Assembly: GCA_030537145.1 (NCBI GenBank)
Contig: JAUNON010000020.1
Location: forward strand, 1 to 42,914
DNA from: Lachnospiraceae bacterium
GTDB taxonomy: Bacteria; Bacillota; Clostridia; Lachnospirales; Lachnospiraceae
Length of the DNA: 42,914 bases
Direction of reading: 5' to 3'
Shown: piece after piece, positions 30,617-39,856 of the stretch
Position numbering within the stretch: the stretch's first letter is position 1
Layout of the letters: the number at the start of each line of letters is the position of its first letter
Notes under the pieces: model-generated
What the model was told of the DNA's origin: nothing
Seen by the model: only the letters and a program-made list of their open reading frames with translations
Database searches by the model: none
Position numbers and translations under genes: made by a program

Positions 30617-31381
30617 TTATTTGCAGTCCGAGGCGATCAGATCCTTCACTACCTCCCCGGCTATGATCAGCCCCGCCACAGACGGTACAAATGCCACGCT
30701 TCCCGGAATATCCCTCCGCTCCGTGCATTTGTGCTTTGCTCCCGGCGGGCAGATGCAATGCGTCCTGCAGCTAATGGACATATCCTCCAGCGGCCTGATG
30801 GGTTTTTCCTCGGAATATACGACCTTCAGCTTCTTCACGCCGCGTTTTTTCAGTTCTCTTCTCATCACCTTTGCAAGAGGACACATCTTCGTTTTATAAA
30901 TATCCGCTACCCGAAATGCGCTGGCATCCAGCTTGTTTCCTGCGCCCATACAACTGATCACCGGCACCTGTTTCTGTTTTGCCTGCATCACAATTTCCAG
31001 CTTTGCCGTAACCGTATCCACCGCATCCACAACATAATCATATTTTTCAAACGGAAAATCCTGTGCGTTTTCCGGCAGAAAAAAGCATTTATGTACGGTT
31101 ACATCCACATCAGGATTAATCTCCTGCATACGCTCCTTCATTACCTCTGCTTTATACTTTCCCACCGTTTTTCTGGTAGCTATGATCTGTCTGTTGAGAT
31201 TCGTCAGGCATACCTTATCGTCATCGATCAGATCAAATGCCCCAACACCGCTTCGCACCAGAGCCTCGCACACATAACCGCCCACACCGCCGATTCCAAA
31301 AACAGCTACCCTGGATTTCTGCAGCTTCTCCATTGCTTCCTTCCCAAGAAGAAGCTGCGTTCTTGAAAACTGATTTAGCAT
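30617..31381 (-). CDS. tcdA: tRNA threonylcarbamoyladenosine dehydratase
   Basis: A 254-residue ThiF/E1-like enzyme that cyclises t6A at tRNA position 37 using ATP. The nucleotide motif GIGGVGG lies at residues 29-35, with LIDDDKVCLTNLNRQI and VVDAVDTVTAKLEIV following. The C-terminal CRTHCICPPGAKHKC and GSVAFVPSVAGLIIAGEVV are typical of TcdA (CsdL/YgdL). The start MLNQFSRTQLLLGKEAM is the family's usual one. Confidence 0.93.
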   Translation of the reverse strand: MLNQFSRTQLLLGKEAMEKLQKSRVAVFGIGGVGGYVCEALVRSGVGAFDLIDDDKVCLTNLNRQIIATRKTVGKYKAEVMKERMQEINPDVDVTVHKCFFLPENAQDFPFEKYDYVVDAVDTVTAKLEIVMQAKQKQVPVISCMGAGNKLDASAFRVADIYKTKMCPLAKVMRRELKKRGVKKLKVVYSEEKPIRPLEDMSISCRTHCICPPGAKHKCTERRDIPGSVAFVPSVAGLIIAGEVVKDLIASDCK

Positions 31382-31534
31382 ACATGAACCTCTTTCCGGT
31401 ATAAAAATATATCCTGCAATTCTATGTCATCTATTTTCCTACCATTTTCATAGAGATTATATATTACTATTTCAGCAAAGATTTGTCAATAAACAAACGC
31501 ATCTTATTCTTTCATGCTTCTTTCATCAAATCTC

Positions 31535-31885
31535 TTATCCTTTGGAACCGATTTTCGCTCCGCCGCCCATCACTTTTCCATCTTTATCGATGATCCGGCC
31601 TGCGGAATCCACATGGCCTCCCTCCGGCACCTGCCAGCTTCCCTCCTTATCAAAGGTATTTCCCTGCTTATCCACTATGTTTCCATTCTTATCCAATCTG
31701 GAACCTGCCGGCGGCTTAAATCCGGTTCCGGTGCTGCTTCCGGCACTTTCTTGATCCCCGGCAGATTCCAGATTCTCTGTTTGCTGTATTACAATCTTAT
31801 CCCGGCCGGGCGTCTGATTCTTGCAGCCCGTCAATCCCATAAAGCAGGCTAAAATACCAATGCCTATCCATTTTTTCCTGTTCAT
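31535..31885 (-). CDS. Small lipoprotein with DKxGN repeats
   Basis: A 116-residue protein starting MNRKKWIGIGILACFMGLTG with lipobox LTGC (Cys21). The mature part is hydrophilic. Its second half has short repeats, DKNGNIVDKQGNTFDKEG and later IIDKDGKVMG, of a kind that forms turns or binds cations weakly. GGAGGG lies 7 bases before the start at 31885. The function is unknown. Confidence 0.75.
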   Translation of the reverse strand: MNRKKWIGIGILACFMGLTGCKNQTPGRDKIVIQQTENLESAGDQESAGSSTGTGFKPPAGSRLDKNGNIVDKQGNTFDKEGSWQVPEGGHVDSAGRIIDKDGKVMGGGAKIGSKG

Positions 31886-32100
31886 TTCGCTTCCCTCCAT
31901 ATCCACGACGCTTCCGCTTCTCTGACGCCGAAAACGTTTCTGTCTGCTTCGTTTCCTATGGAAAGTTTAAATGAACTTTGTATCAAATTTCTTTCAGAAT
32001 TGTATCAAATCTGCATCTTTCCCCGGGCCATCTTTTCAGTCCTGTCTCAGCCTCGGATATGGTTCCCGAAGTGCTCCTCTTTCTTATCCGGACTTCGCAT

Positions 32101-32394
32101 TCAGCGCTTCCCTTTTCTTTCAATCCAGCCCCAGACTTTATACATAAAAAATCCCCAAATCAAAAACAAGGTAATGAGCAGCCACATGGGAGGCGATGAC
32201 ACATCCCGGACGCTGTCTGTGTATTTGGCAAATTCCGGAATATCTGCATAATAATATGCTCCCGCCCCAAAATCCAGACTATCTATCAATCCCAGTCCAT
32301 TTGCCATTATGTATAAAGCGGCAATGACACTCACTGCCAGAATACAATAATTCATGATCTGAAATGCGCTGATTTTATTCTTCTTATTCTTCAT
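32101..32394 (-). CDS. Small two-helix membrane protein
   Basis: A protein of about 97 residues starting MKNKKNKISAFQIMNYCILA. It has two hydrophobic helices (residues about 12-38 and 68-90) joined by an acidic, tyrosine-rich loop (GAGAYYYADIPEFAKY), and a basic tail, RKGKR. It follows the YeiH-type gene by 22 bases and may be an accessory of that exporter. The start is uncertain because no strong ribosome binding site is present. Confidence 0.65.
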   Translation of the reverse strand: MKNKKNKISAFQIMNYCILAVSVIAALYIMANGLGLIDSLDFGAGAYYYADIPEFAKYTDSVRDVSSPPMWLLITLFLIWGFFMYKVWGWIERKGKR

Positions 32395-32416
32395 ACGGCA
32401 AACACCACTTTCCCGA

Positions 32417-33796
32417 TTACCCTGCAAGCTGCGGAAGCGGGAAGAATTTTCCGCTTAGCAACAAATATACAGCCGCAAATGTGAGAACAATGTTAAAGAG
32501 CTGCCCGACTACGTAAAGGGTAAGCGGCTTTCCACCCTGGAACTGCTCCTTTAGCTCACGGAAATTTGTATCCAGCCCAATGCTGGTAAAGGCCAAAACA
32601 AACGCCCAGTTCTTATACTGATCCAGCACACTGTTAATGGCTGATACGTTTTCTTTTCCGAAGGCCGGAACAAAAACAAAAGAGGCAAGCAGGGACGCTG
32701 CAAAAAATCCAAGGATAAATTTCGGAAGTCTGTACCAGATTTCTCCCGCACCGATTTTACGTCCGCCATTTTCACCCTGATTTTCCACCCTTGTTGCAAA
32801 AAATACAGCCACTGCAAATGCAATAAACCCAATCAGGATATTTTGAATTGATTTTACAAGAACCGCCACCGTCTGCGCCGTTTCTCCCAGGGCGGTTCCG
32901 GCTACCGTTACCGCTCCCGTGGAATCGATCGTTCCTCCGATCAGGGCGCCTCCCATAACTTCCCCTATGCCGCTTATCCGAATCAGAATCGGTTCAAATA
33001 CCATCATCAGTACTGTAAAGATGATAGAAATAGAAACCGCAAGAGAAAGATCATTTTTCTTTGCCTTACTGGCCGCACCTACTGCAATCGCCGCTGAAGT
33101 ACCGCAGACCGAGGTCGCTGTTGCCACCGTAATCACGAAGGGTTTATTCTCAATTTTTAATACTTTTGTTCCAAACCACCACATAAAAATAATGACGATC
33201 GGCGTAACGATCCATGCAATCCCAAGTCCGTAAAGTCCAAAATTTATAATATTGGAAAACAATACGGAAAATCCCATGATAACCAGTCCGGACTTAATAT
33301 AAAATTCTGTCTGGACCGCCGGCTTCAGCCACTGAGGCACCCCTATTGTATTTGCCACCAGAAGTCCCACAAGGATTGCAAAAAATGCCCATTCCAGATA
33401 CCGGTTCAGGGTATACTCTGCACTGATAAATCTTACGATGATTGCCAGAAGAAACAGGCCGAGAAATGCCGGAACATATTTCTTTACCGCAACCCCCTTC
33501 AGATGATTTCCAACGGAAAACAGCACGCCGAGAACAACTGCGGTTAAGATCAGTTTGCCCAGCAATCCGGCTGTAGCCTGTTCAAAAAAGCTTGTGCCGT
33601 TGCCCCAGGTACTGAATTTTGCAGCGCTAAAATCAAACGCTCCGGTTATGACGGCCACCGCTGCGATGGCGATAATAATAAACCCAATCCACACTGCCAG
33701 CCAATCTTCCTTTTTCCAAAGATCGCTCCATTGGAATTTCTCCGTCGTCACGATGTCCTCTGCTGCCACAGTTCTTGCCTTTCTTTTTTCACTCAT
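32417..33796 (-). CDS. YeiH-family putative sulfate/anion exporter
   Basis: A 459-residue membrane protein with about eleven hydrophobic segments. Family stretches include FYIKSGLVIMGFSVLFSNII, TATSVCGTSAAIAVGAA, GGALIGGTIDSTGAVTVAG and FVLAFTSIGLDTNFREL (UPF0324 pattern). An N-terminal extension of about 30 charged residues precedes the first helix. The substrate is not established for most members; sulfate or an organosulfonate is often suggested. Confidence 0.88.
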   Translation of the reverse strand: MSEKRKARTVAAEDIVTTEKFQWSDLWKKEDWLAVWIGFIIIAIAAVAVITGAFDFSAAKFSTWGNGTSFFEQATAGLLGKLILTAVVLGVLFSVGNHLKGVAVKKYVPAFLGLFLLAIIVRFISAEYTLNRYLEWAFFAILVGLLVANTIGVPQWLKPAVQTEFYIKSGLVIMGFSVLFSNIINFGLYGLGIAWIVTPIVIIFMWWFGTKVLKIENKPFVITVATATSVCGTSAAIAVGAASKAKKNDLSLAVSISIIFTVLMMVFEPILIRISGIGEVMGGALIGGTIDSTGAVTVAGTALGETAQTVAVLVKSIQNILIGFIAFAVAVFFATRVENQGENGGRKIGAGEIWYRLPKFILGFFAASLLASFVFVPAFGKENVSAINSVLDQYKNWAFVLAFTSIGLDTNFRELKEQFQGGKPLTLYVVGQLFNIVLTFAAVYLLLSGKFFPLPQLAG

Positions 33797-33941
33797 AATA
33801 TTCTCCTCCCTTGTAACGAATTGGTATTGTTATACCCCTTTCTCCCTTTTTCTTCTATAGGATATCGGTTTGATTTTTTCCATAAGAATTTTTGCAAACA
33901 ATTTTCAATACCCTGTCAATCTGTTATCCGGCCATACCAGC

Positions 33942-34060
33942 GGATTTCCGATATGCATCCGTGCGCATCTTTTGCTAAAGGCTTCTCGTATCGGAAATCC
34001 GAGGAATTTCCGATACGAAAAAATACCGCCTATCCCGTGTATTCACACAAGATAAGCGGT
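33942..34060 (-). repeat. Terminator-plus-hairpin composite repeat, copy 2
   Basis: On the minus strand, ACCGCTTATC pairs with GATAGGCGGT (34025-34060) and is followed by TTTTTT, a terminator for the ABC operon ending at 34100. Then comes the hairpin TCGTATCGGAAAT (33986-33998, with 34006-34018) and GATGCGCACGGATGCATATCGG. A third arm (33942-33953) can pair alternatively with 33989-34000. The plan matches copy 1 at 19981-20113. Confidence 0.7.
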
Positions 34061-34099
34061 TCTATCATAGAAAGCTTTCGGATAAGCTTCAAAATATCG

Positions 34100-34987
34100 T
34101 TATAGATTGCTTTCTTTCCGGTTGACATTTTTTCTCAGGTAATTTCCCACGTTCGTCAGGCACAGCAGTGTTGTCACAAGAAACAGTCCGGGGATGAGAA
34201 TAATCCACCAGGAGCCTGTCATAAGCGCCTTTTCCGAAAGGGATAGCATACTCCCCCAGGAAATGATCTCAAGCGGAAGCCCGATTCCCATAAAGCTCAG
34301 GGTTGATTCTGAAATAATTGCGTTTCTTACATTCATAATTACCATAAACATAATCGAAGAGATAAAATTTGGCGCCAGGTGCTTCCAGAGAATGTGAAAA
34401 AAGCTCCCGCCCATGCATCTGGATGCAATGACATATTCACTGTTTCGGATCTGACGCACCTCTGTACGCACTACTTTTGCAATGCTTGTCCAGCTTGTAA
34501 GACCAATAACCACCGAAAGACTGATGACATTCGCATTTCCCATGATTGCCTGAAGCAATATCACCAGCAAAAGCGAGGGAATGCTCAGAAAAATCTCTGT
34601 AAAGCGCATAATCAGACTGTCCAGCCACTGAGGCGCCGCTCCGCTGAGGGCCCCCACCACAATCGCAATCATTGTGGAAATAATAGTAGATAATGCCCCG
34701 ATCAGCAAAGAGAGCCTTCCTCCATACCACATCATGGAAAAAATATCTCTTCCCATCGTATCCGTTCCAAATAGAAATTCTCTGTCCGGCGCTTTATTAT
34801 AATTGACCAGATCCATATAGGTGGGATCCTTTGTCATCAGCAATTCCGCAAACAGGCATCCAAGAAGAATGATGGACAGAATCCCGATGGACAGGACCGG
34901 TTTTTCCTGATACCATTTTTTCTTTGCCGATATCTTTTCTTCTTGGACTGCACGCTGCCCGACCAATTCAAAAGCTGCATCTGTCAT
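34100..34987 (-). CDS. Peptide/nickel-type ABC transporter permease, OppC/DppC family
   Basis: A 295-residue permease. The N-terminal domain contains LFGTDTMGRDIFSMMWYGGRLSL, typical of OppC/DppC. Five to six membrane helices follow, and the ATPase-contact loop region is YVIASRCMGGSFFHILWKHLAPN. Its start overlaps the previous permease stop as ATGA. It is the last gene of the operon; a terminator follows. Confidence 0.92.
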   Translation of the reverse strand: MTDAAFELVGQRAVQEEKISAKKKWYQEKPVLSIGILSIILLGCLFAELLMTKDPTYMDLVNYNKAPDREFLFGTDTMGRDIFSMMWYGGRLSLLIGALSTIISTMIAIVVGALSGAAPQWLDSLIMRFTEIFLSIPSLLLVILLQAIMGNANVISLSVVIGLTSWTSIAKVVRTEVRQIRNSEYVIASRCMGGSFFHILWKHLAPNFISSIMFMVIMNVRNAIISESTLSFMGIGLPLEIISWGSMLSLSEKALMTGSWWIILIPGLFLVTTLLCLTNVGNYLRKNVNRKESNL

Positions 34988-35991
34988 ACGCCTGTCACCT
35001 CCGATGTTTCTACCACCTCGCTGGCCTTTACCCGCGGATCGATGTGCTCATTGATGGTCTGCGCCAGCATATTAAAGAATATAACCAGGGTTCCGGACAT
35101 CATACATAGGATCATCAGCAGATTATAATCGTGATATCTGGCGCTCTCATAAGACAAGGCCCCGATGCCCGGATAAGAAAACACACTTTCCACGACAAAG
35201 GTACCTCCCAGAACATGCGGCACCGCAATCGCCATAATGCTCAGGTATGCAGGCATGACATTTCTAAGGCAATGCCGAAAGAGAATACGCCTCTTATTCA
35301 AGCCCTTCGATTTTGCCAAAAGCACATAATCCGCTCTCACTTCCTCCAGAATTTTGTTCCGTATCATATATGCGTAATACCACAGGTGTTCAAGTGTCAC
35401 AACGGTAAGCGGCATAAGCAAATGGAGTACCCGGTCCGCTATGTCATTGGCCCTGCCGGTGGAATAAGCCCCGCTGCTTGGCAGGACCCTTAAGGTGACG
35501 GCAAATATCAGGATCAGTACCAGCGACAGCCAGAATTCCGGGATACAACTGGAGATGGTTCCAAGCTTGCATAAAATCCGGTCAACCCACCGTTCCTCAT
35601 ACCATGCACAAAATATACCAAGCAAAAGGGATCCAAAAAAGATACACAGGTAGCCAATGCCTCCCAGAAGCAGCGTATTTACGATTCTCCCGCTGATCAC
35701 CTGGATAACATCCTGTTTATATTTAAACGAAATACCAAAATCTCCATGGAATGCATTTTCTACCCATTTTACGTATTGCACATAGATCGGCTTGTCCAGC
35801 CCCAGCTTCTCCATTGCCCATTCCCGTTCCTGGGGACTCATTTTTTCTGTCCGGTCTCCATAGTAAGAGACCAGGGGATCTCCCGGTGCAAGACGCGCCA
35901 CATAGAATACCACTACGGACAAAACCAGAACACTGAGCAGAAAAATAATGAACTTTTTCCCATAATATAGTATCCGATTACGCTTTCTCAC
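34984..35991 (-). CDS. Peptide/nickel-type ABC transporter permease, OppB/DppB family
   Basis: A 335-residue permease starting with GTG at 35991 (GGAGG 8 bases upstream). It has the OppB-type N-terminal helix and LAPGDPL, then MSPQEREWAMEKLGLDKPIYVQY. The contact loop is RADYVLLAKSKGLNKRRILFRHCLRN, followed by VVESVFSYPGIG. It overlaps the end of the ATPase gene by 14 bases and the next permease by 4. Confidence 0.93.
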   Translation of the reverse strand: MRKRNRILYYGKKFIIFLLSVLVLSVVVFYVARLAPGDPLVSYYGDRTEKMSPQEREWAMEKLGLDKPIYVQYVKWVENAFHGDFGISFKYKQDVIQVISGRIVNTLLLGGIGYLCIFFGSLLLGIFCAWYEERWVDRILCKLGTISSCIPEFWLSLVLILIFAVTLRVLPSSGAYSTGRANDIADRVLHLLMPLTVVTLEHLWYYAYMIRNKILEEVRADYVLLAKSKGLNKRRILFRHCLRNVMPAYLSIMAIAVPHVLGGTFVVESVFSYPGIGALSYESARYHDYNLLMILCMMSGTLVIFFNMLAQTINEHIDPRVKASEVVETSEVTGV

Positions 35992-36895
35992 CTGTATATC
36001 CTCCTTCGCTTCGCTGCAGCACAAAATGATCCGGAGAAACCTCCTTCAATTCTCCTTTTCCGAAATCGGCCCCGTCATACACCAGCAGCTTTCTTTTCCG
36101 TTCTCTGACCGGATCCGGGATTGGAATTGCAGACAACAGGGTTTTCGTATAGCCATGCAGAGGATTTGAAAACAATTCTTTTGCGGGAGCAAGCTCTACC
36201 ATCCGTCCGTGATACATAACGCCTACCCTGTCACAAAGGTATTCCACCATTGCAAGGTCATGCGCAATAAACAAAAAGGTGAAGCCGTGCTCCTGCTGCA
36301 AATGCCTGAAAAGATTGATCACCTGCGCCTGTATAGAAACATCCAGAGAGGCTATGGGCTCGTCTGCCACAAGGAATTCCGGTTCCATGCTGAGCGCCCT
36401 TGCGATTGCCACCCTCTGTCTTTGTCCGCCCGACATTTCAGACGGATACCGGTCAAGAAAGCTCTCATCCAGCCCCACGTATTTCATCTGAAATTCCGCT
36501 TCCTTACGATAACTGCCTCTTGGCGGGGTTATATGGTGGATTTTCATCGGCTCAGAAATGATATCTGCCACCTTCATTCTCTGGTTCAGGCTGGATGTGG
36601 AATCCTGAAATATAATCTGCCTTCTCGTCTGGAGCATTTGCTTATTTTTCTGAAACTCCCTTTTATCACAGATATCGATACCACGATACTGTATCGATCC
36701 CGCCGACGGTTCATAAATATTCATCAGACATCTTGCCACTGTTGATTTTCCGGATCCGGACTCCCCCACCAGGCCAAATATTTCCCCCTTGAAAATCTGA
36801 AAGGAAACATCATCCACTGCACGTATAACTGCTTTTTTTGTTAAATGAAATTGATGTGTCAGATTCTTTACATCAACTAATATCTCTTTACGCAA
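35978..36895 (-). CDS. Peptide-type ABC transporter ATPase, OppF/DppF family
   Basis: A 305-residue ATPase with Walker A GESGSGKST (about residues 44-52), Q-loop IIFQDSTSSLNQRM, signature MSGGQRQRVAIARAL, Walker B LVADEPIASLD and the switch histidine in LFIAHDLAMVEY. I chose the TTG at 36895 because GGAGG lies 8 bases upstream and it overlaps the OppD stop by 8 bases; the longer frame to 37045 would run through OppD. It pairs with OppD as a heterodimer. Confidence 0.92.
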   Translation of the reverse strand: MRKEILVDVKNLTHQFHLTKKAVIRAVDDVSFQIFKGEIFGLVGESGSGKSTVARCLMNIYEPSAGSIQYRGIDICDKREFQKNKQMLQTRRQIIFQDSTSSLNQRMKVADIISEPMKIHHITPPRGSYRKEAEFQMKYVGLDESFLDRYPSEMSGGQRQRVAIARALSMEPEFLVADEPIASLDVSIQAQVINLFRHLQQEHGFTFLFIAHDLAMVEYLCDRVGVMYHGRMVELAPAKELFSNPLHGYTKTLLSAIPIPDPVRERKRKLLVYDGADFGKGELKEVSPDHFVLQRSEGGYTGEKA

Positions 36896-37901
36896 AGCTT
36901 TTTCCTCCCACCGGCGGAATAATTTTCGGCGCCCGCTCATCCAACAGCCAGGTAGCAGCATAATGGGTATCCGTAATCCGAAACATGGGCGGCATCTCTT
37001 CGTAATCGATCCCAAGCGCATACTCATTTCTGCAGGCGTACGCATCCCCCTTTGGCGGATTCACCAGAGTAGGCGGCATCCCGGGAATCGTATAAAGACT
37101 GTCCTTTCCTTTGGAAAATGCAGGCAATGACCGCATCAGCCCCCAGGTATAAGGATGCCTTGGATCATAGTAAATCTCTTCTGCCATTCCGATTTCTACA
37201 ATTTTTCCCGCATACATTACCGCAACCCGATCCGCCGCTCTGGCCACTACCCCAAGATCGTGAGATACCAGAATCGTTGCCGTCCCCAGCTTTTCCTGCA
37301 CCTCCCGTAAAAGATCCAAAATCTGTGCCTGAATGGTCACATCAAGGGCAGTCGTCGGCTCATCCGCAAATAAAATGTCCGGATTCGATGCAAGAGCAAT
37401 CGCCATAACACTTCTCTGGCGCATTCCGCCTGAAAAGTTGTATGGATAAAGATGAAAGCGCTCATGCGGCTGTTCGATTCCCACAAGCTCCATCAGGTCA
37501 ATCACCCTCTGATAAACCTGTTCCTTCGTTATTTTCTTCTCATGCACCAAAATTGCCTCCGCAATCTGCTGCCCAATTTTTATCGTCGGATTCAGGGAGG
37601 TCATAGGATCCTGAAAAATCATGGAAAAGGTCTTTCCTCTGATCTTTTGCATATCCCGCTCTTTATAATTTGTAATATCCTGCCCGCAAACGATAATACT
37701 TCCGTTTTTTATGCTGGCGCTTGCCGGCAGCAGCTTCATAATGCATTTGCACAATACACTTTTGCCGCATCCGGATTCACCTACGACAGCCAGAATCTCC
37801 CCCCTTTTCAGGGTAAAAGAAACATCCCGGACCGCCTGTACTTCCCCAGCCCCGCTTTGAAAGCTGACCGACAGATTTTTTACTTCCAAAAGATTTTCCA
37901 T
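36888..37901 (-). CDS. Peptide-type ABC transporter ATPase, OppD/DppD family
   Basis: A 337-residue ATPase starting [20 protein letters not shown]. It has Walker A GESGCGKS (41-48), Q-loop [15 protein letters not shown], signature [15 protein letters not shown] and Walker [13 protein letters not shown]. The C-terminal oligopeptide extension includes [22 protein letters not shown]. The C-x6-type cysteine pattern typical of some [4Fe-4S] members is not evident. GAGG lies 7 bases before the start. Confidence 0.93.
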   Translation of the reverse strand: MENLLEVKNLSVSFQSGAGEVQAVRDVSFTLKRGEILAVVGESGCGKSVLCKCIMKLLPASASIKNGSIIVCGQDITNYKERDMQKIRGKTFSMIFQDPMTSLNPTIKIGQQIAEAILVHEKKITKEQVYQRVIDLMELVGIEQPHERFHLYPYNFSGGMRQRSVMAIALASNPDILFADEPTTALDVTIQAQILDLLREVQEKLGTATILVSHDLGVVARAADRVAVMYAGKIVEIGMAEEIYYDPRHPYTWGLMRSLPAFSKGKDSLYTIPGMPPTLVNPPKGDAYACRNEYALGIDYEEMPPMFRITDTHYAATWLLDERAPKIIPPVGGKSFA

Positions 37902-37926
37902 TGCCAATCCTCTTTGTAGCAAAATA

Positions 37927-37992
37927 GAGCTGCCGCAAAATCGAATCTGCAAAGCTCTGTATCCTTTTGCCCTTCGATTTTGCGACGGCCCC
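37927..37992. repeat. Short relative of the 170-bp palindrome, between binding-protein and ATPase genes
   Basis: The arms GCTGCCGCAAAATCGAA and TTCGATTTTGCGACGGC are complementary. The loop contains GCAAAGCTCTGTATCC, which is also found in the 170-bp copies, so it looks like an internally deleted copy. It lies just after the solute-binding gene, the same place as the hairpin at 17205-17256. Confidence 0.78.
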
Positions 37993-38019
37993 GCATTCTT
38001 AATATTCTATCCTATTTCC

Positions 38020-39564
38020 CTATTCTCCTATTGTCCAATCTGCCACATTCCAGAAAATACCAACTCCATGGTGTCCCATGACTGTATCCGGATCAATTCC
38101 CTGAATATCCGCATCCGCAACGTAATTTGCATCAATATAGCAGATGAATGCAAAGGCAGGATCATTGGCCAATTCAACCTGGAATTTGTCGTAAGCTTCT
38201 GCGCGAACCTCCGGATCATCCGACTGACGGGCTTCTGTCAGATACTGATCCACCAGTTCATTGGAGTATCCCGAATAGTTGGCACCCTTATCTGTACCAA
38301 ATACTTTATAGGTATGGTCGTCTGCGTCAAAGGGGCTTCCCCATCCGATCAGATATGCCATCTGTCCGCCCCAGTCAACCTGTGCCGGTATCTCAACCGT
38401 TACATCCATGCCGATCTCCCGGAGCTGCTGTGCTACAATCTGCGCAATATCAACACGAACCTGATCCCCGGCTCCTACGCTGATTACAAAACCGATCTTT
38501 TCTCCATTCCGGTAGTAGAAACCATCCTCACCCATCTCGCATCCGGCTTCTTCCAGGACAACTTTGGCCTTTTCCGGATCATAATCATAGTGCTCTACTT
38601 CTTCGTTATTATAAATATTTCTCTGAAGCGGACCGTACGCCGGCATGCCCTGTCCCAGAAGAACGGTATTAATGATAGCCTCTCTGTCGATTCCATAGCA
38701 TACTGCCGGGATGATGTCTCTGTTATTCTGCCAATATTCATTCCAGAAGTTGAATAAAATTCCCCGGTAGTCGGATGTTTTCATATCATAACAGGTATAT
38801 GCTTCATCATCCGCAAACGTGGCAGCATCCTTCGGTGTCAGCAGAGCAAGATCTAATTCTCCTGATTTCATCTGCAATGCTTGTGCATTATCATCCGGAA
38901 CAATTTTGAATACAATCGTATCAATATTCGGTTCTCCTTTAAAATAATCCTCGTTCTTTGTCAGTGTAATTGCCTGGCCCTCCTCCCAGCTTTCAAGCTT
39001 GTACGGACCGGTACCGATCGGATGGCGGAAGAAATCGGAGGTCTGCATATCTTCTCCTTCCAGAAGATGCTTCGGAAGAACCGCCATTGTCATATAATCG
39101 AGGAATGCCACATTGGGAGCATCCAGCTTAAATGCTACCGTATGCTCATCAATTACTGTGATTTCTTCCACATCTTCATAATTCGGTGCATTTTCGGAGC
39201 CATTTTCCGGATCCATGATTGCCTCAATCGTAAACTTCACATCATCCGCCGTAACAGGTTCTCCATCATGCCATTTTGCATCTTCTACAAGATGGAAGGT
39301 ATACGTACACGTTGCTTCGTCAAATTCCCAGCTCTCAGCCAATGCGGGAATTACCTGATTGTCGCCATCATGCCCCGTCAGTCCGTTGAAAATCAAAATA
39401 TTGATTTCTCCATGTTCATCCATTGCCGGATTGATTCTGGTATAATCTCCGCTGCCGTATACAAGAGTTTCCTTGTTTTCTTCCGCAAATGCATAGGATA
39501 CCGGCACAACCGCCAATGCACATGTCAAAAAAAGTCCTGCTAATGTTACCCCTTTTTGTCTCAT
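38020..39564 (-). CDS. Family 5 solute-binding protein of an Opp/Dpp-type ABC transporter
   Basis: A 514-residue exported protein. The signal peptide (residues about 1-28) ends SYAFAEE; a cysteine at 15 has no proper lipobox, so signal peptidase I cleavage is likelier. Family 5 motifs include LAESWEFDEATCTYTFHLVEDAKWHDGEPVTADDVKF (around 84-120) and FFRHPIGTGPYKLESWEEGQ. It binds peptides or another amphipathic ligand; the ligand cannot be read from sequence. It is the first gene of the A-D-F-B-C operon. Confidence 0.92.
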   Translation of the reverse strand: MRQKGVTLAGLFLTCALAVVPVSYAFAEENKETLVYGSGDYTRINPAMDEHGEINILIFNGLTGHDGDNQVIPALAESWEFDEATCTYTFHLVEDAKWHDGEPVTADDVKFTIEAIMDPENGSENAPNYEDVEEITVIDEHTVAFKLDAPNVAFLDYMTMAVLPKHLLEGEDMQTSDFFRHPIGTGPYKLESWEEGQAITLTKNEDYFKGEPNIDTIVFKIVPDDNAQALQMKSGELDLALLTPKDAATFADDEAYTCYDMKTSDYRGILFNFWNEYWQNNRDIIPAVCYGIDREAIINTVLLGQGMPAYGPLQRNIYNNEEVEHYDYDPEKAKVVLEEAGCEMGEDGFYYRNGEKIGFVISVGAGDQVRVDIAQIVAQQLREIGMDVTVEIPAQVDWGGQMAYLIGWGSPFDADDHTYKVFGTDKGANYSGYSNELVDQYLTEARQSDDPEVRAEAYDKFQVELANDPAFAFICYIDANYVADADIQGIDPDTVMGHHGVGIFWNVADWTIGE

Positions 39565-39587
39565 AGTGTTCTCCTTCTTCTATTTTT

Positions 39588-39653
39588 TTGTATCCTGTAC
39601 AAGATCATTCCTTTTGATGTATTTAGATTATCAAATATTCTTTTATTCAACAA
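39588..39653 (-). promoter_or_regulatory. Promoter and possible operator of the Opp-type operon
   Basis: On the minus strand, TTGTTG (39648-39653) and TAATCT (39625-39630) are 17 bases apart. Downstream, TTGTA-N5-TACAA (39588-39602) is a palindrome in the leader, a possible repressor site. Confidence 0.5.
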
Positions 39654-39726
39654 GCTCCCCGGGGGGATATATTTCTATCCATTTTTTGAATATAAGTATA
39701 TCCAATCTTCCTGCAGGCAAATGAAA

Positions 39727-39768
39727 AGCCGATGTCCTCTGTGAAATCCACAAATTCATCGGCTCTGT
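39727..39768 (-). terminator. Terminator after the P-loop kinase gene
   Basis: On the minus strand, AGCCGATG and CATCGGCT pair around a long loop and TTTTCATTT follows. Confidence 0.55.
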
Positions 39769-39856
39769 GTCTAAGCATCCGGCTCATTTCATTTATTGAG
39801 TCATTTCTTTTTATTTTTCTGTTATCACAAACTTTGTCGATCCTGCTCCAGTGAGG

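Noticed and set aside
36888..37045. Longer N-terminus of the OppF-type ATPase
   Set aside because: It would run through the OppD gene in another frame; a TTG start with GGAGG at 8 bases and an 8-base overlap is far more likely.
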